Source: Spirometra erinaceieuropaei (Eukaryota > Platyhelminthes > Cestoda > Diphyllobothriidea > Diphyllobothriidae). Taken from it: 64,000 bases of DNA. The notes under the pieces are model-generated. The model saw only the letters and a program-made list of their open reading frames with translations, did not search any database and was not told the DNA's origin. Below, in pieces: positions 10,611 through 22,378 of this stretch. The DNA is taken from assembly GCA_902702965.1 (NCBI GenBank), contig CACRXP010000020.1:971538-1035537 (forward strand), in the 5' to 3' direction. The position numbers and the translations under genes were made by a program. Position 1 is the first letter of the stretch; every line of letters starts with the position of its first letter.

Positions 10611-10787
10611 TAGGCAGAATGGCATTACCGAAAAAGACAAGGGTGACTTTGTCGGTAATGCCATTCTGCCTATATCATGCGCCGCTGTGCGGCTGCTGGT
10701 TGGGCTCGAGAGAGAGCCCGGAAGGCACAACGAAACGTGTGAGTTCCGTAAGAACGATCGGTGATCGCCCCCTACCATTGTCTGGTT
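10611..10787 (+). repeat. SINE S2, truncated, with terminal hairpin
   Basis: Positions 10612-10672 form an inverted repeat built from the SINE end (GGCAGAATGGCATTACCGA and its complement) around a very short centre. The terminal module follows: GCGCCGCTGTGCGGCTGCTG, GGCTCGAGAGAGAGCCC and GAACGATCGGTGA. The tRNA-like part is missing. Confidence 0.7.
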
Positions 10788-10852
10788 TCTGTCATGATAT
10801 CATGTAAACATGCATTAAGTCGAAGTCGCAAAGACACTTTTACGATTATTTA

Positions 10853-11835
10853 CAGTTCGTGGGTTAACTCATGAAATCTCAACAGAAATTCCGAAATGCG
10901 TTTCCGTTTCGAGAAGATTAATTAAGTAGGGTTGTAAAACTAATCACTATGAAACGTAATTCTATAATAATTCAGTTACTCCAGGACACCGGCTTTCGAA
11001 CAAACTTCCTTTTGGCTGCATCCAAAAACCATACTCCGTAAAAAATGACTTCGTAAATAACATGCATTTTTATCATTGGTTTTCGATGCCTTTAAAGATT
11101 TAATTATATTGCATGGAAAATATGTATAAAAATACTCATTCTTTTGCTCATTTAGTAGAAACTTACGTTTTCTAATTTTACGCTCCAAGGAAAGGTACAA
11201 TCTGGCTTCATAAAACCTTTCCAATTCCCGAATAATTTTGAACCCAACCTGCCGTTACACTTGCATTCAGGATTCCCAAATTACAAGCCGTATAATTTCC
11301 GCGTACGGAAGACGACCCATTCCTCTACGGTAATAAAGGGGGACCATATAGGGTCCATAAAATTAAGCAGTGGATTTGAGCCAAGTTGTTAACTTTAAAA
11401 GCCACATTGGTAAATGCGGAGACATGACGTTCTATGAAGGGCTATTTCACGGTATTAAAAGATTTCACAATTAAAACGGAATTATAGTTTTTCTTTGAGT
11501 GTAAAAGTGAAAAAAGGCGTAATTTTCTACTGAATGAGCAAAAGAATGAATACCGTCCCAGTGATCGTGCCTTCGTCTTCTTATACACAAGAACCTGGGA
11601 TGCGCATATTCTTTTCCATTCGTGAAAAGAATAAATATTTTTATGCATGTTTTCAAGAATTATAATGAAATATTATGGAATCTTTAACGGCATCGAAAAT
11701 CAATGAGAAAAATGCATGCTATTTACGTAGTCATTTTTTACGGAGTATGGTTTTTGGATGCAGCCAAAAGGAAGTTTATTCAAAGGCCCGCGTCCATGAT
11801 TACCTGAAGTATTATAGAGTTATGTTGCAGAATTA
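10853..11835. mobile_element. Fold-back element FB2, right end truncated
   Basis: It begins CAGTTCGTGGGTTAACTC after TA (10851-10852). The left arm carries family phrases such as TAATTCTATAATAATTCAG and the right arm their complements near 11650-11830. The right terminal repeat is missing, and an extra stretch of about 85 bases sits in the right arm near 11550-11635. No transposase is encoded. Confidence 0.75.
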
Positions 11836-12190
11836 GAAGCTGCCATAAGCTCCCAGTTCAGATATATTAAAAATCCGTCGACCACATTAGTATCCAAGGC
11901 ACCAATCTGTTGGATGTTTGAAGAAGAATTGGCTATAACCGAGCTAACCTATATGTGCTGCTGGCAATTATAGGATGTGCTTTCTGGGGTCATCATAATA
12001 CTCCAGCCCGACTGGGGTTCATTTTTTCCCTGCTATTCTGTTAATCTACGTGCAGCTAAACAGAACTGCAGAAAATCGGCATAACTGCGTCTATGCTGTA
12101 GCCAATTTTTGGCAGAAAAGCATCGACATGCGGGGATATTGTTAGTGGGGCATGGGACGGACAGGATAGGTCAAACCGTGTGATTACAAC
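11836..12190. other. No gene recognised
   Basis: Spacer between two fold-back elements with no recognised motif. Confidence 0.4.
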
Positions 12191-12193
12191 ATA

Positions 12194-13188
12194 CAGTGCG
12201 TGATCTATCTCGTGAAATGTTGGCTGAAATTCTGAAATGCGTTTTCGATTAGGAAGGATTCCTTGGTCGCGGTTGTGATACTGATTATCTTAAGGCATAC
12301 TCTTATAACATTTTGGACTCGGCAGGATGTCGGCTTTTAAATGCACTTCTTTTCAATCTCCTTTCGAAAGCGCGCTCAGTAAACAATGACTACTTAATTA
12401 GCATGCATTTTTCCCATCGATATTCGATGGCCTTGCAAATTCAAATAAATCATATAGAAAGCATAAACAAAAATATGCTTTCTTTTAGTCAATTAATAGA
12501 GAATCACGTCTTCTTTATATTTTATACTTAAAGAAGGAGTATAATTAAGTTTTAAAAAAGTTTCTAATTATGAGACTTTTTAAGACCGCGATATGCCCAT
12601 TCACATAGCATCGTACCTGGCCATTTACCACTGCTCCTCATGAAATATACAACATGGTCTGCATCCATTGCAAAATTTGATGGACCCTGTATGATATCTC
12701 TTTAATGACATAGAAAAATATAGGATTTTCTTTACGCGGAACGCATGCACCTTGTAGAGTGTAATCACTAAGCGCTAATGCAACGAATGATCAGGCTCCA
12801 AATTTTTCCGCAATTAGAAAACTTTTTTAAAACCTAATTATACTCCTTCCTTAAGAATAAAATATAAAGAAGACTTGATTCTCTATTAATTGACTAAAAG
12901 AGAGCATATTTTTATTTATGGTTTCTATATGATATATTTGAATTAGCAAGACCATCGAAAATCAATAGGAAAAATGCATGCTAATTAAGTAGTCATTTTT
13001 TACTGAGCGCGCTTTCTAAAGGAAATTGAAAAGAAATGCATTTAAAAGCCGACATCCTGCCGAGTCCAAAATGTTATAAGAGTACGCCTTACGATAATCA
13101 GTATCACAACCGCGACCAAGTAATCCTTCCTAATCGAGAACGCATTTTAGAATTTCCGCCAACATTTCATGAGATAGGTCACGCACTG
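12194..13188. mobile_element. Fold-back element FB3 (subfamily B)
   Basis: A 995-base near-palindrome starting CAGTGCGTGATCTATCTC after TA (12192-12193) and ending GAGATAGGTCACGCACTG. The right flank is TG, not TA, so the duplication has decayed or the end has mutated. The arms share GGATGTCGGCTTTTAAATGC and complement. Terminal sequence differs from FB1 but matches FB10 and the solo arm FB7, defining a subfamily. Confidence 0.85.
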
Positions 13189-13229
13189 TGCAAGCAGGGG
13201 GTGATTCGTGAGCATTGCGAACTGCGAGG

Positions 13230-14335
13230 CCTAGGTGTTGGTGCAAAATCATCCTGACTTTGTCATCATATGTAGATGATTACTGCCCTGGGGGGCGGGG
13301 GCTGGTAGTCACCTTCTACAGGTTTTATGTCGGTTCCGGGGTACACTGGGATCGAGGGCGTTCAACGAGTGCGTGTGTTCGGGGATCTCTGCTCCAGTGC
13401 CGCAGTTCCTGCAAACCTCCGCGTCGGGATGGCCAATTTTCTCTTGCCATTCTCGGCGGTGTGTGTGGTCTGCCACTGGAGGCGAAGAAAAAAGTACCAG
13501 GAAACAGTCCTGAAGACGGAGACATGATCGCTGGAACAAGAATTTTATTCGCTGACGTTTCGGATTCCTACCCGAACCCACCATCAGAGACAATGACAGA
13601 TAAGGGTATTCCATGCACAAGGAGCTGCAGTATTTATAGGATGTCGTCGCCATGCTACCACATACGTATGGAGATTCACGGCCCCCCTTCATCGGGGATT
13701 GTTGTACTTGGTGTGATGACTCTTCGATGGTCGACATTCGCATCGTTAATTATTGCATGTGTTGGATGCTGGTGTGACGATTACTCGACCATCTGACGCA
13801 CCGACCCTGGTGTTGGGAAACAGTGTTCACCTGTGCGCTCCCCGCGTGACTAATTACTCCGCCTAGGCGAAGTCTCAGCACCTAGTATGGAAGGGGAATG
13901 TCATTGCACTTGTTACTGGACTGGGGGCCAGTAAACCATGATTTAAGTAGCTCCCGGCTCACGCTGTTGTCACCGCTTACGAGAATTTCGGCCTCGTCGA
14001 ATTTGAATGTGCAGCCGGATCTGGTCGAATGAGCCGCACCTTGAGAGCCGGCGTCATTTCTCCGCACTGCCGCCGTTTGTTGGTCTATTCGCGTCAGGAG
14101 CAGTCTTCGGGTCTCCCTGGCGTATTTGCTTTATCCGCAACTGCTCCAGATCCGATAAACGACTCCAGATGTTTCCTGTCGGGGCAGCAGGTATTTCGGT
14201 TTCATTGCCTGACGCCTGATGGATGCCTCCGGTTTGTGTGCAACTCCTGCCCCAAGTGGCGCGAGAAGGCTGCCGACCGCTGCCACGTAATCCGCTTAGA
14301 CAGCCTTGATAGGCCTTCGAGGACATTTTATCCGA
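13230..14335 (-). pseudogene. Penelope-like element, lineage d, 3' half
   Basis: On the minus strand, three frames must be joined by shifts: LLPRQETSGVVYRIWSSCG near 14200-14130, then LTRIDQQTAAVRRNDAGS near 14080-14040, then CTFKFDEAEILVSGDN and SRELLKSWFTGPQSSNKCND down to a stop at 13882. This is the linker plus GIY-YIG endonuclease of a Penelope-like element; the catalytic Arg is expected in the TRI segment and the Glu in RELL. A non-coding tail follows, including GSGRNPKRQ-type sequence at 13600-13560 shared with the 5.4 kb copy. The upstream end runs into a CAC microsatellite and assembly gap, so the reverse transcriptase part is absent or unsequenced. Confidence 0.8.
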
Positions 14336-14337
14336 TT

Positions 14338-14507
14338 CCACCACCACCACCACCACCACCACCACCACCACCACCACCACCACCACNNNNNNNNNNNNNN
14401 NNNNNNNNNNNNNNNNNNNNNNNNNNNNNNNNNNNNNNNNNNNNNNNNNNNNNNNNNNNNNNNNNNNNNNNNNCACCACCACCACCACCACCACCACCAC
14501 CACCACC
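14338..14507. repeat. (CAC)n microsatellite interrupted by an 87-base gap
   Basis: Perfect CAC/CCA repeats at 14338-14386 and 14474-14507 flank N bases at 14387-14473. The true repeat length is unknown. Apparent poly-Pro, poly-His, poly-Val and poly-Gly frames across it are artefacts of the repeat. Confidence 0.95.
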
Positions 14508-16174
14508 GTCTGTAATCACTAACAGTCTAAAAGGACAGATTGGATGGGCTCTTATCGTTCAAGATTCTCAAGACGCGGAAGATGTCAGATGGAAATTGAG
14601 GGCGACTGCTGGAAGGCTGCGAGTTGGGGCCACACGAGGATCTGGCACCTACATCAGTTCATGTCTGACTCTTCTTAAATGCACACGTCTTTTTTGCACA
14701 TTCCGGGCGTTGTCAGGCATAGAACAACTGTCTGAAGACAAAGCAACCCAGCCGTTACGGAGAAGTTGCATTTAAGTGCAAGCATCCATACGCACGTAGG
14801 ACACTGCAACCAGAGAGGGGGGACGGTAATTTGGGAAATGAAAAGGGGTTGGCAACGCCATTCAAACTTCTATGTCGATGTGTCACAAGTACGCAGCTGA
14901 GTCAGTGGGCACGCGCGCAAAGCTGACATTCCTTGTTTTACAGCTGCATACGAGCTTGTTGTGACTCTTCACACACCGCGTGTACGTCGGGGCGTATGCC
15001 GTTAGTCAAAATACCCCACCCTGTCCCAAATTAAGGGTCAACACACAATTTTGGCTAACTGGACTAAGCTCCTGTCTATCAGCTAGTGAAGCAACCCCAG
15101 TAGTGCGTATTTGGCTGAAAACTCTGACAACTCGCCGGTAGGGGATTCACTACAGCCGTCCAGGAGGGTCCTGGGAGACAGTGAGGCTACATTGCGCGTA
15201 GGTCGTGCACAGGATCCGTCTGGACTGCAGACGTTCGTGGCATAATTCGAGCAAGCAGGCAGATACAAGGACATGAACTAGTTAACAACAGGGACAAGTC
15301 AGAAATGAATACAACAGGCCGGCATAGGGTATTGACCTAGAGCTGCTGGAAAATTGAGCCTTACTAGAAGGACGATGGGAACAGAGAGTGCACAGAGACA
15401 TGGCGGAAGGCATTATATCCGACGACAGTGTGTAATTTCGTCGAGAAAAATCCAAAAAGTTAGAACGGAGGTGGGCATCACGTCCCGTCCTTGCGTCCAC
15501 TCGATCTCTGGTTATTTCTATGGTTAAAACATAAAACCTACACATCTCAGCGCCAGATGGCCGACAGGGTCTAACTGCTGACTGATATTGGGATGGAGAA
15601 GAGGGAGAGTGTGGCTGCCTCTGGGAACTCCTTCCTCACGGAGCTGCTCACAATAATCATTTCCACGCCCTTTCAAACTGTCCCGACATGCCAAACGTCG
15701 TGGCTTGGAAGACTGTCAACTAACGCGATAAATCGATCCTTTCATAAGGGAGACAGTGAGGCCGCAATGGCTCCTCTTGAATGTGGCCTCGATGCTACTG
15801 ACACTGGGGGTGGGATCCGAGCCGCTTCCTGTTTCTGTGAAGAAATCCGGCCCATTTTGGGCAAACCGGGTCGTGCATGTCGCGCGTATAGGGGCAGTAC
15901 TAATACTTTGCATTTATTACTTTTTTTCATTTTTTGTCGTTTTGTGAAATTTCCCTTCTCTGCTGACAGTTATATATGACCCTGAATAGTTGGCCTGTCA
16001 TACAGTCGATTTATTGATTTGGTGGTTTTCCCTAAAATAATTTATTTCTTAGTCAATAGACAATACTTTTTAAACCAAACATGCCTTGTTTTGAAGCTCG
16101 GTCGTATATTTAACGCAGCATGACTTTTGTGGATGCGGGGTGGGCATATCGTGCGCTACAGCGATTTAAGTTCA
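14508..16174. other. No gene recognised
   Basis: Several short frames occur but none has a recognisable domain. GGAGACAGTGAGGC-like phrases occur twice (near 15175 and 15750), hinting at an old repeat. A T-rich stretch lies at 15920-15935. Confidence 0.4.
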
Positions 16175-16210
16175 CAGTTCGTGACCTTTCATCAGATAGG
16201 TCACGAACTG
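16175..16210. mobile_element. Fold-back terminal repeats fused into a 36-base palindrome
   Basis: CAGTTCGTGACCT, a 10-base centre, then AGGTCACGAACTG: a perfect 13-base inverted repeat matching the ends of the fold-back family (compare 10853 and 12194). TA follows on the right and CA precedes on the left. It is probably an internal-deletion remnant that kept only the two ends. Confidence 0.6.
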
Positions 16211-17840
16211 TATGTTGGTCGCTGGACCCGATCGTTCTGACTGCGAACTGACATCAGGCACAGTTGGGTGGGGGAGGAGAGAGTGCGGTAGGTGCACTGT
16301 AAGTCCGCCTTAATCACAAACTAATTCACGTACAAGTCGCCGTTTTACGTCCGCCTTGTTGTGGGACACAAGATAGATATCATCGCTCCCGACGGTCGAA
16401 CTGACACGAGACAATCTGCTGGCTGCCTACGCTAATTCCTGTTTTTGAATTCAATGTGTCCTTTTTACCCGAATCCCAATAGGTTTTCTTAGTCCACCTG
16501 AGACTGTCCTAGAACGAATGGTCATTCAGTCAGCGCTACCAGTACCTAGCTCCGTACTAATGGCGGAGAGCACTTCTTGATCGACGGAGTACGCGACCGT
16601 TCAGCCTGCAGATGAGAACACACGCACACCCTGGCAGGAGGATGGGAGTGGAACCGGTGTTTGCGTACTGTACGCATAGAATTGCCTCCCCGCCACGGCC
16701 CGCCTCAGAACAAAAGAGCGCGGCAAAGCTTTACATGCAGACAAGGGGTGGATCAGTCAGTGGGCGGGGAGGGAGGAAGACGGTGAGCTTTACTCAATGG
16801 CCCCTGATCAGGATAAATCTGCCGGTGATTCACTGCGCCGAAATCTCTCCGGCAGCTAGTTGAGGCAGCAGGCAACACTTTCACGACGTTTTTTAAACGA
16901 ATGCTTGCTCCGTATGTCAGGAAAATCACAACTGCCAGGAAATTTATTACAGACTGCCTAAGTCAGTTAACAGGGAAGGAAATCGAGTAAGGCATAAGTT
17001 GCCGAAGTGTGTGTCTGTAGTCATCGTACATCCCTCTTTCATCTTTAACGCCTGCACATAGACGAGCGAGGAAATGCTTTTATCAGTCGAACTATGCAAA
17101 GCCGTGTTACTTGGAGATTCTACCAAACGTGCAGTCCATAAATGTGTTCAGTTCATGCTTAACGTGGAAAAAGTAATTGTTAGGTTTTCACTGGTAGGGA
17201 GAAAACTCGGCCCTGTCATCTTAACTACGTTACAGACCAGATTACCTTTATGTGGCTTTATTATGACTCCTAATTGATCGTTCTTCCAATTTAACTTAGT
17301 TAAACTATTTTGAAAATATGGTAAACCGTCAACTTTCCTCTTTTTCTCGACCTTCAAGCGGGTTCAGACTGGCCCATGGTAACTGTTCTGTCTGTAGGGA
17401 TCTTTACTGCGCGCGGAGTTCAGCCCACGCCTTTCGTCTGGCTATTGCTCCATAATTTTCCGAAATGCGTAGTATCTGCGTTTTATGTGACATTCAGGCG
17501 ACCGTCCGTTGTCCGCTGTTTGGCAGCCATCTGGGGTGGAGTTTTAACCAGTCGCTTTGCTTCTCCTTTAACTGATAAGATATTGCGGGGGTAACAAGCC
17601 ATTTAGGCAGCGGTTCGGTCAAAGCATTGCGCGGACATGAGCGACCGTTAAGGTCCCAATTTGTAATTCAGCATTCCTGAGTGTATGAAAAAACTTTATA
17701 CTATGTACAAATTTCATAGTTGTACAGTTCGATCCATCGCTCTAGTACATCCCGTCATCTGCAACCGGAAATATTCAACGTAACACTGGTGCGGCGAGCA
17801 CTAACCTGCCCCGTTTTTGATAGGAAACAACAGCAAATTA
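16211..17840. other. No gene recognised
   Basis: Short frames only, no domain seen. No repeat similarity to the rest of the window was noticed. Confidence 0.4.
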
Positions 17841-17842
17841 GG

Positions 17843-18135
17843 CAGAATGTTATTACCGACAAAGACAGGGGAGACTGGGATGGCCATTCCTGGCTCATAA
17901 GCCGTCGCCAGCCAGTCATACCCACTCCCGAAGTGTGGAACACCTGGGGCTCGATCCCGCGATCTGTTAATTAGAAGTCCAACGCCTCTAACCACTGGGC
18001 CACGGGCCCGTTGTCCTGTCGATTTCGGTCGAGAATATACAATAATAGGGGGGCGCTCACAGATCGTTCTTACGGAATCCACTCGCTTCGTTGTGCATTA
18101 CAGGCAATATCTCGAGCACAACCAGCAGCCATAAA
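17843..18135 (-). repeat. tRNA-derived SINE S3
   Basis: It begins GGCAGAATGTTATTACCGAC and carries GGCCATTCCTGGCT. A tRNA-like region in minus orientation follows (the complement of GATCGAGCCCC is the B-box-like site; GCCCAGTGG is A-box-like). The terminal segment GGGCGCTCACAGATCGTTCT ends in a degenerate CAACCAGCAG block. Confidence 0.8.
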
Positions 18136-18174
18136 GAATGCATGATAGAGGTAGAGTTTTATTACCAACAACGG

Positions 18175-18510
18175 GGCGAGTGCGTCCGTAAATACGATCG
18201 GTGAGCCTCCCTCTACCACTGTATATTCCCGATCGCAACCGGCAGGAGAACGAGCCCTTGGCTCAGTAATTAGAAACGTCGAACTTCTAACTAACAGGTC
18301 GTGAGATCGAGCCCCAGTTGTCCCACACTTGGAGGTTGGGTAAGACGGCTAAAATTGTCCATTTCAGTCCCCCTTGTTTTTGTCGGTAATAACATTCTGC
18401 CTATATCGTGCGCCACTGTGCGGCTGCTGGCTGGGTTCGAGAGAGAGAGTCTTAAGGCACAACGGAACGAGTGAGTTCCGTAAAAACTATCGGTAAACGC
18501 CCCTCTTCTA
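18175..18510 (+). repeat. tRNA-derived SINE S4
   Basis: Plus-orientation copy: CGATCGGTGAG, then CTTGGCTCAGTAATTAGAA (A-box-like), AGATCGAGCCCC (B-box-like), GTCGGTAATAACATTCTGCC, and the terminal module GCGGCTGCTGGCTGGGTTCG. With S3 it forms a tail-facing inverted pair separated by about 40 bases. Confidence 0.8.
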
Positions 18511-19505
18511 AGGGCACTTTAATTTTTTTTTCTGGGCTACCAAGCCTAGAGATCAAACTGGCAATATCAAGGCAACGCGCAATGAGTCATAATAATAAGT
18601 AATCTTTTATATCGCCTTGTCGTTAATAGCTTTCGCTCACTGATTACTCTCGCTTATTTGGCCGGCTGCGTGGGATCTAGATCAGACCGCCAACAGAGAA
18701 CAACATCATTCTTACGCTTCCGTGCAATAAAGACAGGCCAGATAGCACTATGCAACACTGTGCCAAGTTTTGCAAATTTTGAGGCATTTTTCATTCAGCA
18801 CCCACGAGACTGCAGTGAATGGTAGCCTCGGAGGTGTAAGTCCAAGTCGTGACCTAACTTCGAAGTACGTGTGAATGTAAGGACAGCCAGCTCTGTATAA
18901 TGATCAGGACGACATCTACACAAACCTCACTCCGTGGACCGGCTTCTGCAGACCCGCTGTCATCATGTCCGCTGTTAAGAGTACGCGCTGTTGCTGTGAC
19001 CTCCCGCAGTTCAGTTGCACTCCGCAAGCCGAAAGCATCACTAACACCTAACCGATGCCTGGACATAGAAGTGCTTAAGGTACTTGTGTGACCCTGTCTG
19101 ATAAACTTTACAGTATTTTTTTTAACTAAAGCGTCGATTCGTTTGGCGGACTTGGGAATGTCAGTCAGAGATTTGTGAATGTTGATGCGTACTGAGAAAC
19201 AATTTGAAGCATTTTGAGGCTCCATTTCCCCGGTATGAAGTTGAAGCAAGCATAGACAGGAGAATTTATTGGAACCAATAAATTTCGCGACGGCTTATCA
19301 ACCGCAACCTGTCCTTACATAACGCATATGACAAATGAGAAAGATACAGAGGTTTGAACTTCCACAGAGAAAATCAATATAAAACAGCAAGGTCATCGTA
19401 TACTGCACGCAGACTAATCAATAAAACGGTAACTTGAAAACGCACGATAGGAAAGAACATGGGGGAGTCAGCACGCAGAGTGGGTGCGCAAATCGAAGAA
19501 CTGAG
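18511..19505. other. No gene recognised
   Basis: A 131-codon minus frame at 19249-18854 has no recognisable domain. It may be the 3' tail of the neighbouring PLE-e, but I cannot show this. Confidence 0.4.
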
Positions 19506-19509
19506 CTTT

Positions 19510-19900
19510 ATTAAGGCAAGCTGAGGTTGACCACATGGTCTAACTGTCTGCATAGGTCGGGTTTCTCCTGCCGTATGTACGCAGCCTCCAAGTAGCGCAG
19601 TGTCCGAGTTATTGGTGCCCGAAGTAATGCTCGAAAAGATGTTTTGGGGTCAACCGAATGACCGTTATCTAGGAGACGTTTTGTGATAGAAGACCGCGGA
19701 ATTTTATTTCCCTGCTTTAGAAGCCGGTGAAGTATTTTTTCGCCGGTGTAAGTGCAACACAATCGAGACCAGTATGAATTACTGGTACCAGGATATTTTT
19801 GACTGCTTATCAACTGTGAACTTTCTTTTCAAAACATGGACGATGAACAGCGAGTGCATGGTAGACCGTATTTGTCCAGTAAATAGGTTGGAAAAGGCTG
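19510..19900 (-). pseudogene. Penelope-like element, lineage e, GIY-YIG C-terminus
   Basis: Minus-strand frame 19813-19511 reads LLKQGNKIPRSSITKRLL, DNGHSVDPKTSFRALLRAP and TLRYLEAAYIRQEKPDLC. The DNGHSVDP segment parallels DSGHRVDP of lineage c, and the Glu in LEAAYIRQ aligns with the Glu of LLATAEA. This is the second half of the GIY-YIG endonuclease of a Penelope-like element. Upstream, another frame gives ANTVYHALAVHRPCF-type sequence. The reverse transcriptase is missing. It is a lineage distinct from the others in the window. Confidence 0.7.
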
Positions 19901-20086
19901 AGGTGATCGGTTAGGACTTACAGTCGAATAACTGAGGAAAGAGTACTTAAAAAGCGATAGCAAAAAAGGGGAAAAGAGGTGATTCTAGGCAAAGAATTGT
20001 ACAGATCAGGTGACTACGGATTACCAGGACAAGGTCATATTCGCCATTTGGTCTAGTTTGGTCCGCAGGTCACGCTTGTCCATCTG
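19901..20086. other. Spacer
   Basis: Nothing recognisable. Confidence 0.4.
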
Positions 20087-20087
20087 T

Positions 20088-20845
20088 ACAGTGGATGTGT
20101 GATCGCATAAAATATTCACCGAAATCCACAAATGTGTTTTCAACTCGAAAAGACTACTCAAGCAGGGTTGTGATACTAATTACCATGCAGAATAATGTTA
20201 AAGTGCTTCGGTCACACCAGCATCTCGACTGTCGAATGCGCTTCTTCTCAACTATCTGCAAGAGCTACACTCTGTAAAAATGACTGCTTAAGTTGTATGA
20301 CTTCTTCCCCATTGGTTTTCGATGTCTTTATAAATTTAATTACACTTTGTGAAAAAGCAAGCAAAAATATTCTTCCTTATATTCATTTGGTGGTGGATTA
20401 TGTCTTTCTTAAATTGTATACTCAGAAAAATGGAATCATTCGGTTATTTAAAAATGTTACTCATCATGAGACTTTCCTAGACAGTGAAATGTCCATTCGT
20501 ACAACATCACATCAGTACGTTTATTCATGCTGCCAATAAAATGCAAAAGTATCTCACATCCGCTGTGCAGTTTTATGATTGCCATATAACGTTCACCCAA
20601 CAACGCAGGGAAATGTGCAATATTCCACTGACGGAATTTATACAGCATTTAGTTTTGAAACCCAGAATACAAGGGAAGCGGCCAGTCGTTTAAAAATTAT
20701 TCGGGACGTGAAGAGTTTTTGAAGCCGAAAAGTGCTCTCTCTGCAACTGGAAAATTTGAAGATCTGATTTTCTATCGAATGGGTATAAGAGAAAACATTT
20801 ATGCGCAAGTGTTCTACAAGATATAATAAAATTTATGAAGGTATT
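20088..20845. mobile_element. Fold-back element FB4, degenerate, right arm lost
   Basis: It starts CAGTGGATGTGTGATCGC after TA (20086-20087). The left arm retains CTAATTACCATGCAG and AAAAATGACTGCTTAAGTTG. The centre keeps the ATTATTCGGGA block near 20697. The matching right arm beyond about 20845 is not visible. This is an old or deleted copy. Confidence 0.6.
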
Positions 20846-21386
20846 TAGAGTCAATGGCCTGGTTTCTGGTGACTTTGTGATGCCTCGAGTAGTACCTGGC
20901 AAACTGCGTACCGCGAGAAATTCCGGATGCTTCCGAGACGAAGTGCAAATTGCCTTGACTTTTGAAACCCATTTCTCGAAAGAAGACTACGAGTAATTAT
21001 GTAAATACGCGAGTTTCGGCTGCTGCCCACTCGGTTCACCCTTGGTTGTCTAACCTCGAGGGCATTTGACGAGGACCCGTGCGTTTTCGAAGTTTATTTA
21101 ATGTACCGCGGCATATTTCACTCCGCCGAGTCAGCGCTGAAATAAACAGGTTTGCGTGACACTGGTGTGATGCAGTTACACATTAAGATACGACTGATGT
21201 TTGCGAGTCCTCTATAGGAGGAAAGATCAGACGGCTGGCCGGCTCGAAGGGCTAACTGGTGCCTGGGATAGGAATGAGAGAGTGAGGTTGCCTGTGGGGA
21301 TCCTGTTACTCAATAAACAGTTTTAATGCGTTTTTCGACCAGCAATAAAAGCTCTAGCCTAGGCGGCTGTCAACTGATTGGATAAT
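20846..21386. other. No gene recognised
   Basis: No domain-bearing frame or repeat was recognised. Confidence 0.4.
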
Positions 21387-21388
21387 TA

Positions 21389-22378
21389 CAGAAGGTGGGT
21401 TAGCTCATGAAATGTCAACCGAAATTTCGAAATGCGTTTTCGTTTCAAATAGATTAATTAAGTAGGGTTCTAAAATTAATTACCGTACAGCATAATTCTA
21501 TAATGATTCAGTTACCTCAGGATGCGGGCTTTCGAATTAACTTCTTTTCGGCTGCATGCTAAAACTATACTTTGTAAAAAATGACTACATAATTGGCATG
21601 CATTTTTTCATCGATTGTCGATGCTCTTAAAAAGTCAATTATATTTCATATAAACATGCACAAAAATATCCATTCTCTTATTCATTCGATAGGAAATTAC
21701 GTCTTCTTTCAATTGTACACTTGAAAGAAGGGTTTAATATGGTTTTAAAAAAGTTTCTAATTGCGATACTGCTTAATACCGTAAAATGGCCATTCATAAA
21801 ACGTCATGACCCTGCATTTACTAGAATCGTTTTCAGATTTAACAATATGGCTCAAATCCGCGGCTAAATTCCATGAACCCCATATGATCTCCTCTGAATA
21901 CCGTAGAGAATTTTACGGTTTCCCGTACGCGGAAAGTGTACGGCCTGTAGGTTGGAAACCCTGAATCCAAGTGTGACAGTGGAGCGGGTTCGAAATTATT
22001 CAGGAATTAAAAAGTTTTTTTAAAACCAAATTATACCCCTCCTTCGAGCGTAAAATTAAAAGAAGACGCAAGTTTCTACTGAATGAGCAAAAGAATGAAT
22101 ATCTTTATGAATGTTTTCCACGAAGTATAATCGAATCTTTAAGGCCATCGAAAATCAAGGAGAAAAATGCATGCCAGTTAAGTAGTCATTTTTTACAGTG
22201 TATAGTTTTTGCATGCAGCTAAAAAGAAGTTAATTCGAAAGCCGGCATCCTGAGGTAGCTGAATTGTGATAGAATTATGCTGCAGGATGGCTAGTTTTAC
22301 AACCCTACTTAATTAATCTATTCGAAACGAAAACGCGTTTCGGATTTCGGTGGAAATTTCCTGAACTAGGCCACCATC
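21389..22378. mobile_element. Fold-back element FB5
   Basis: It starts CAGAAGGTGGGTTAGCTC after TA, with long arms ending near 22378 in a degraded terminal repeat. Arms pair over TCATGAAATGTCAACCGAAA, TTAATTAAGTAGGGTT and GGCATGCATTTTT, seen in reverse complement at 22150-22370. It is the best copy of subfamily A in the arms, but has no right TA. No coding sequence. Confidence 0.8.

Noticed and set aside
13215..13796. 193-codon plus-strand frame
   Set aside because: It lies antisense to the PLE-d tail and shows no domain; best explained as a shadow.
14029..14775. 248-codon proline-rich frame
   Set aside because: It is produced by the CAC microsatellite and the run of N bases.
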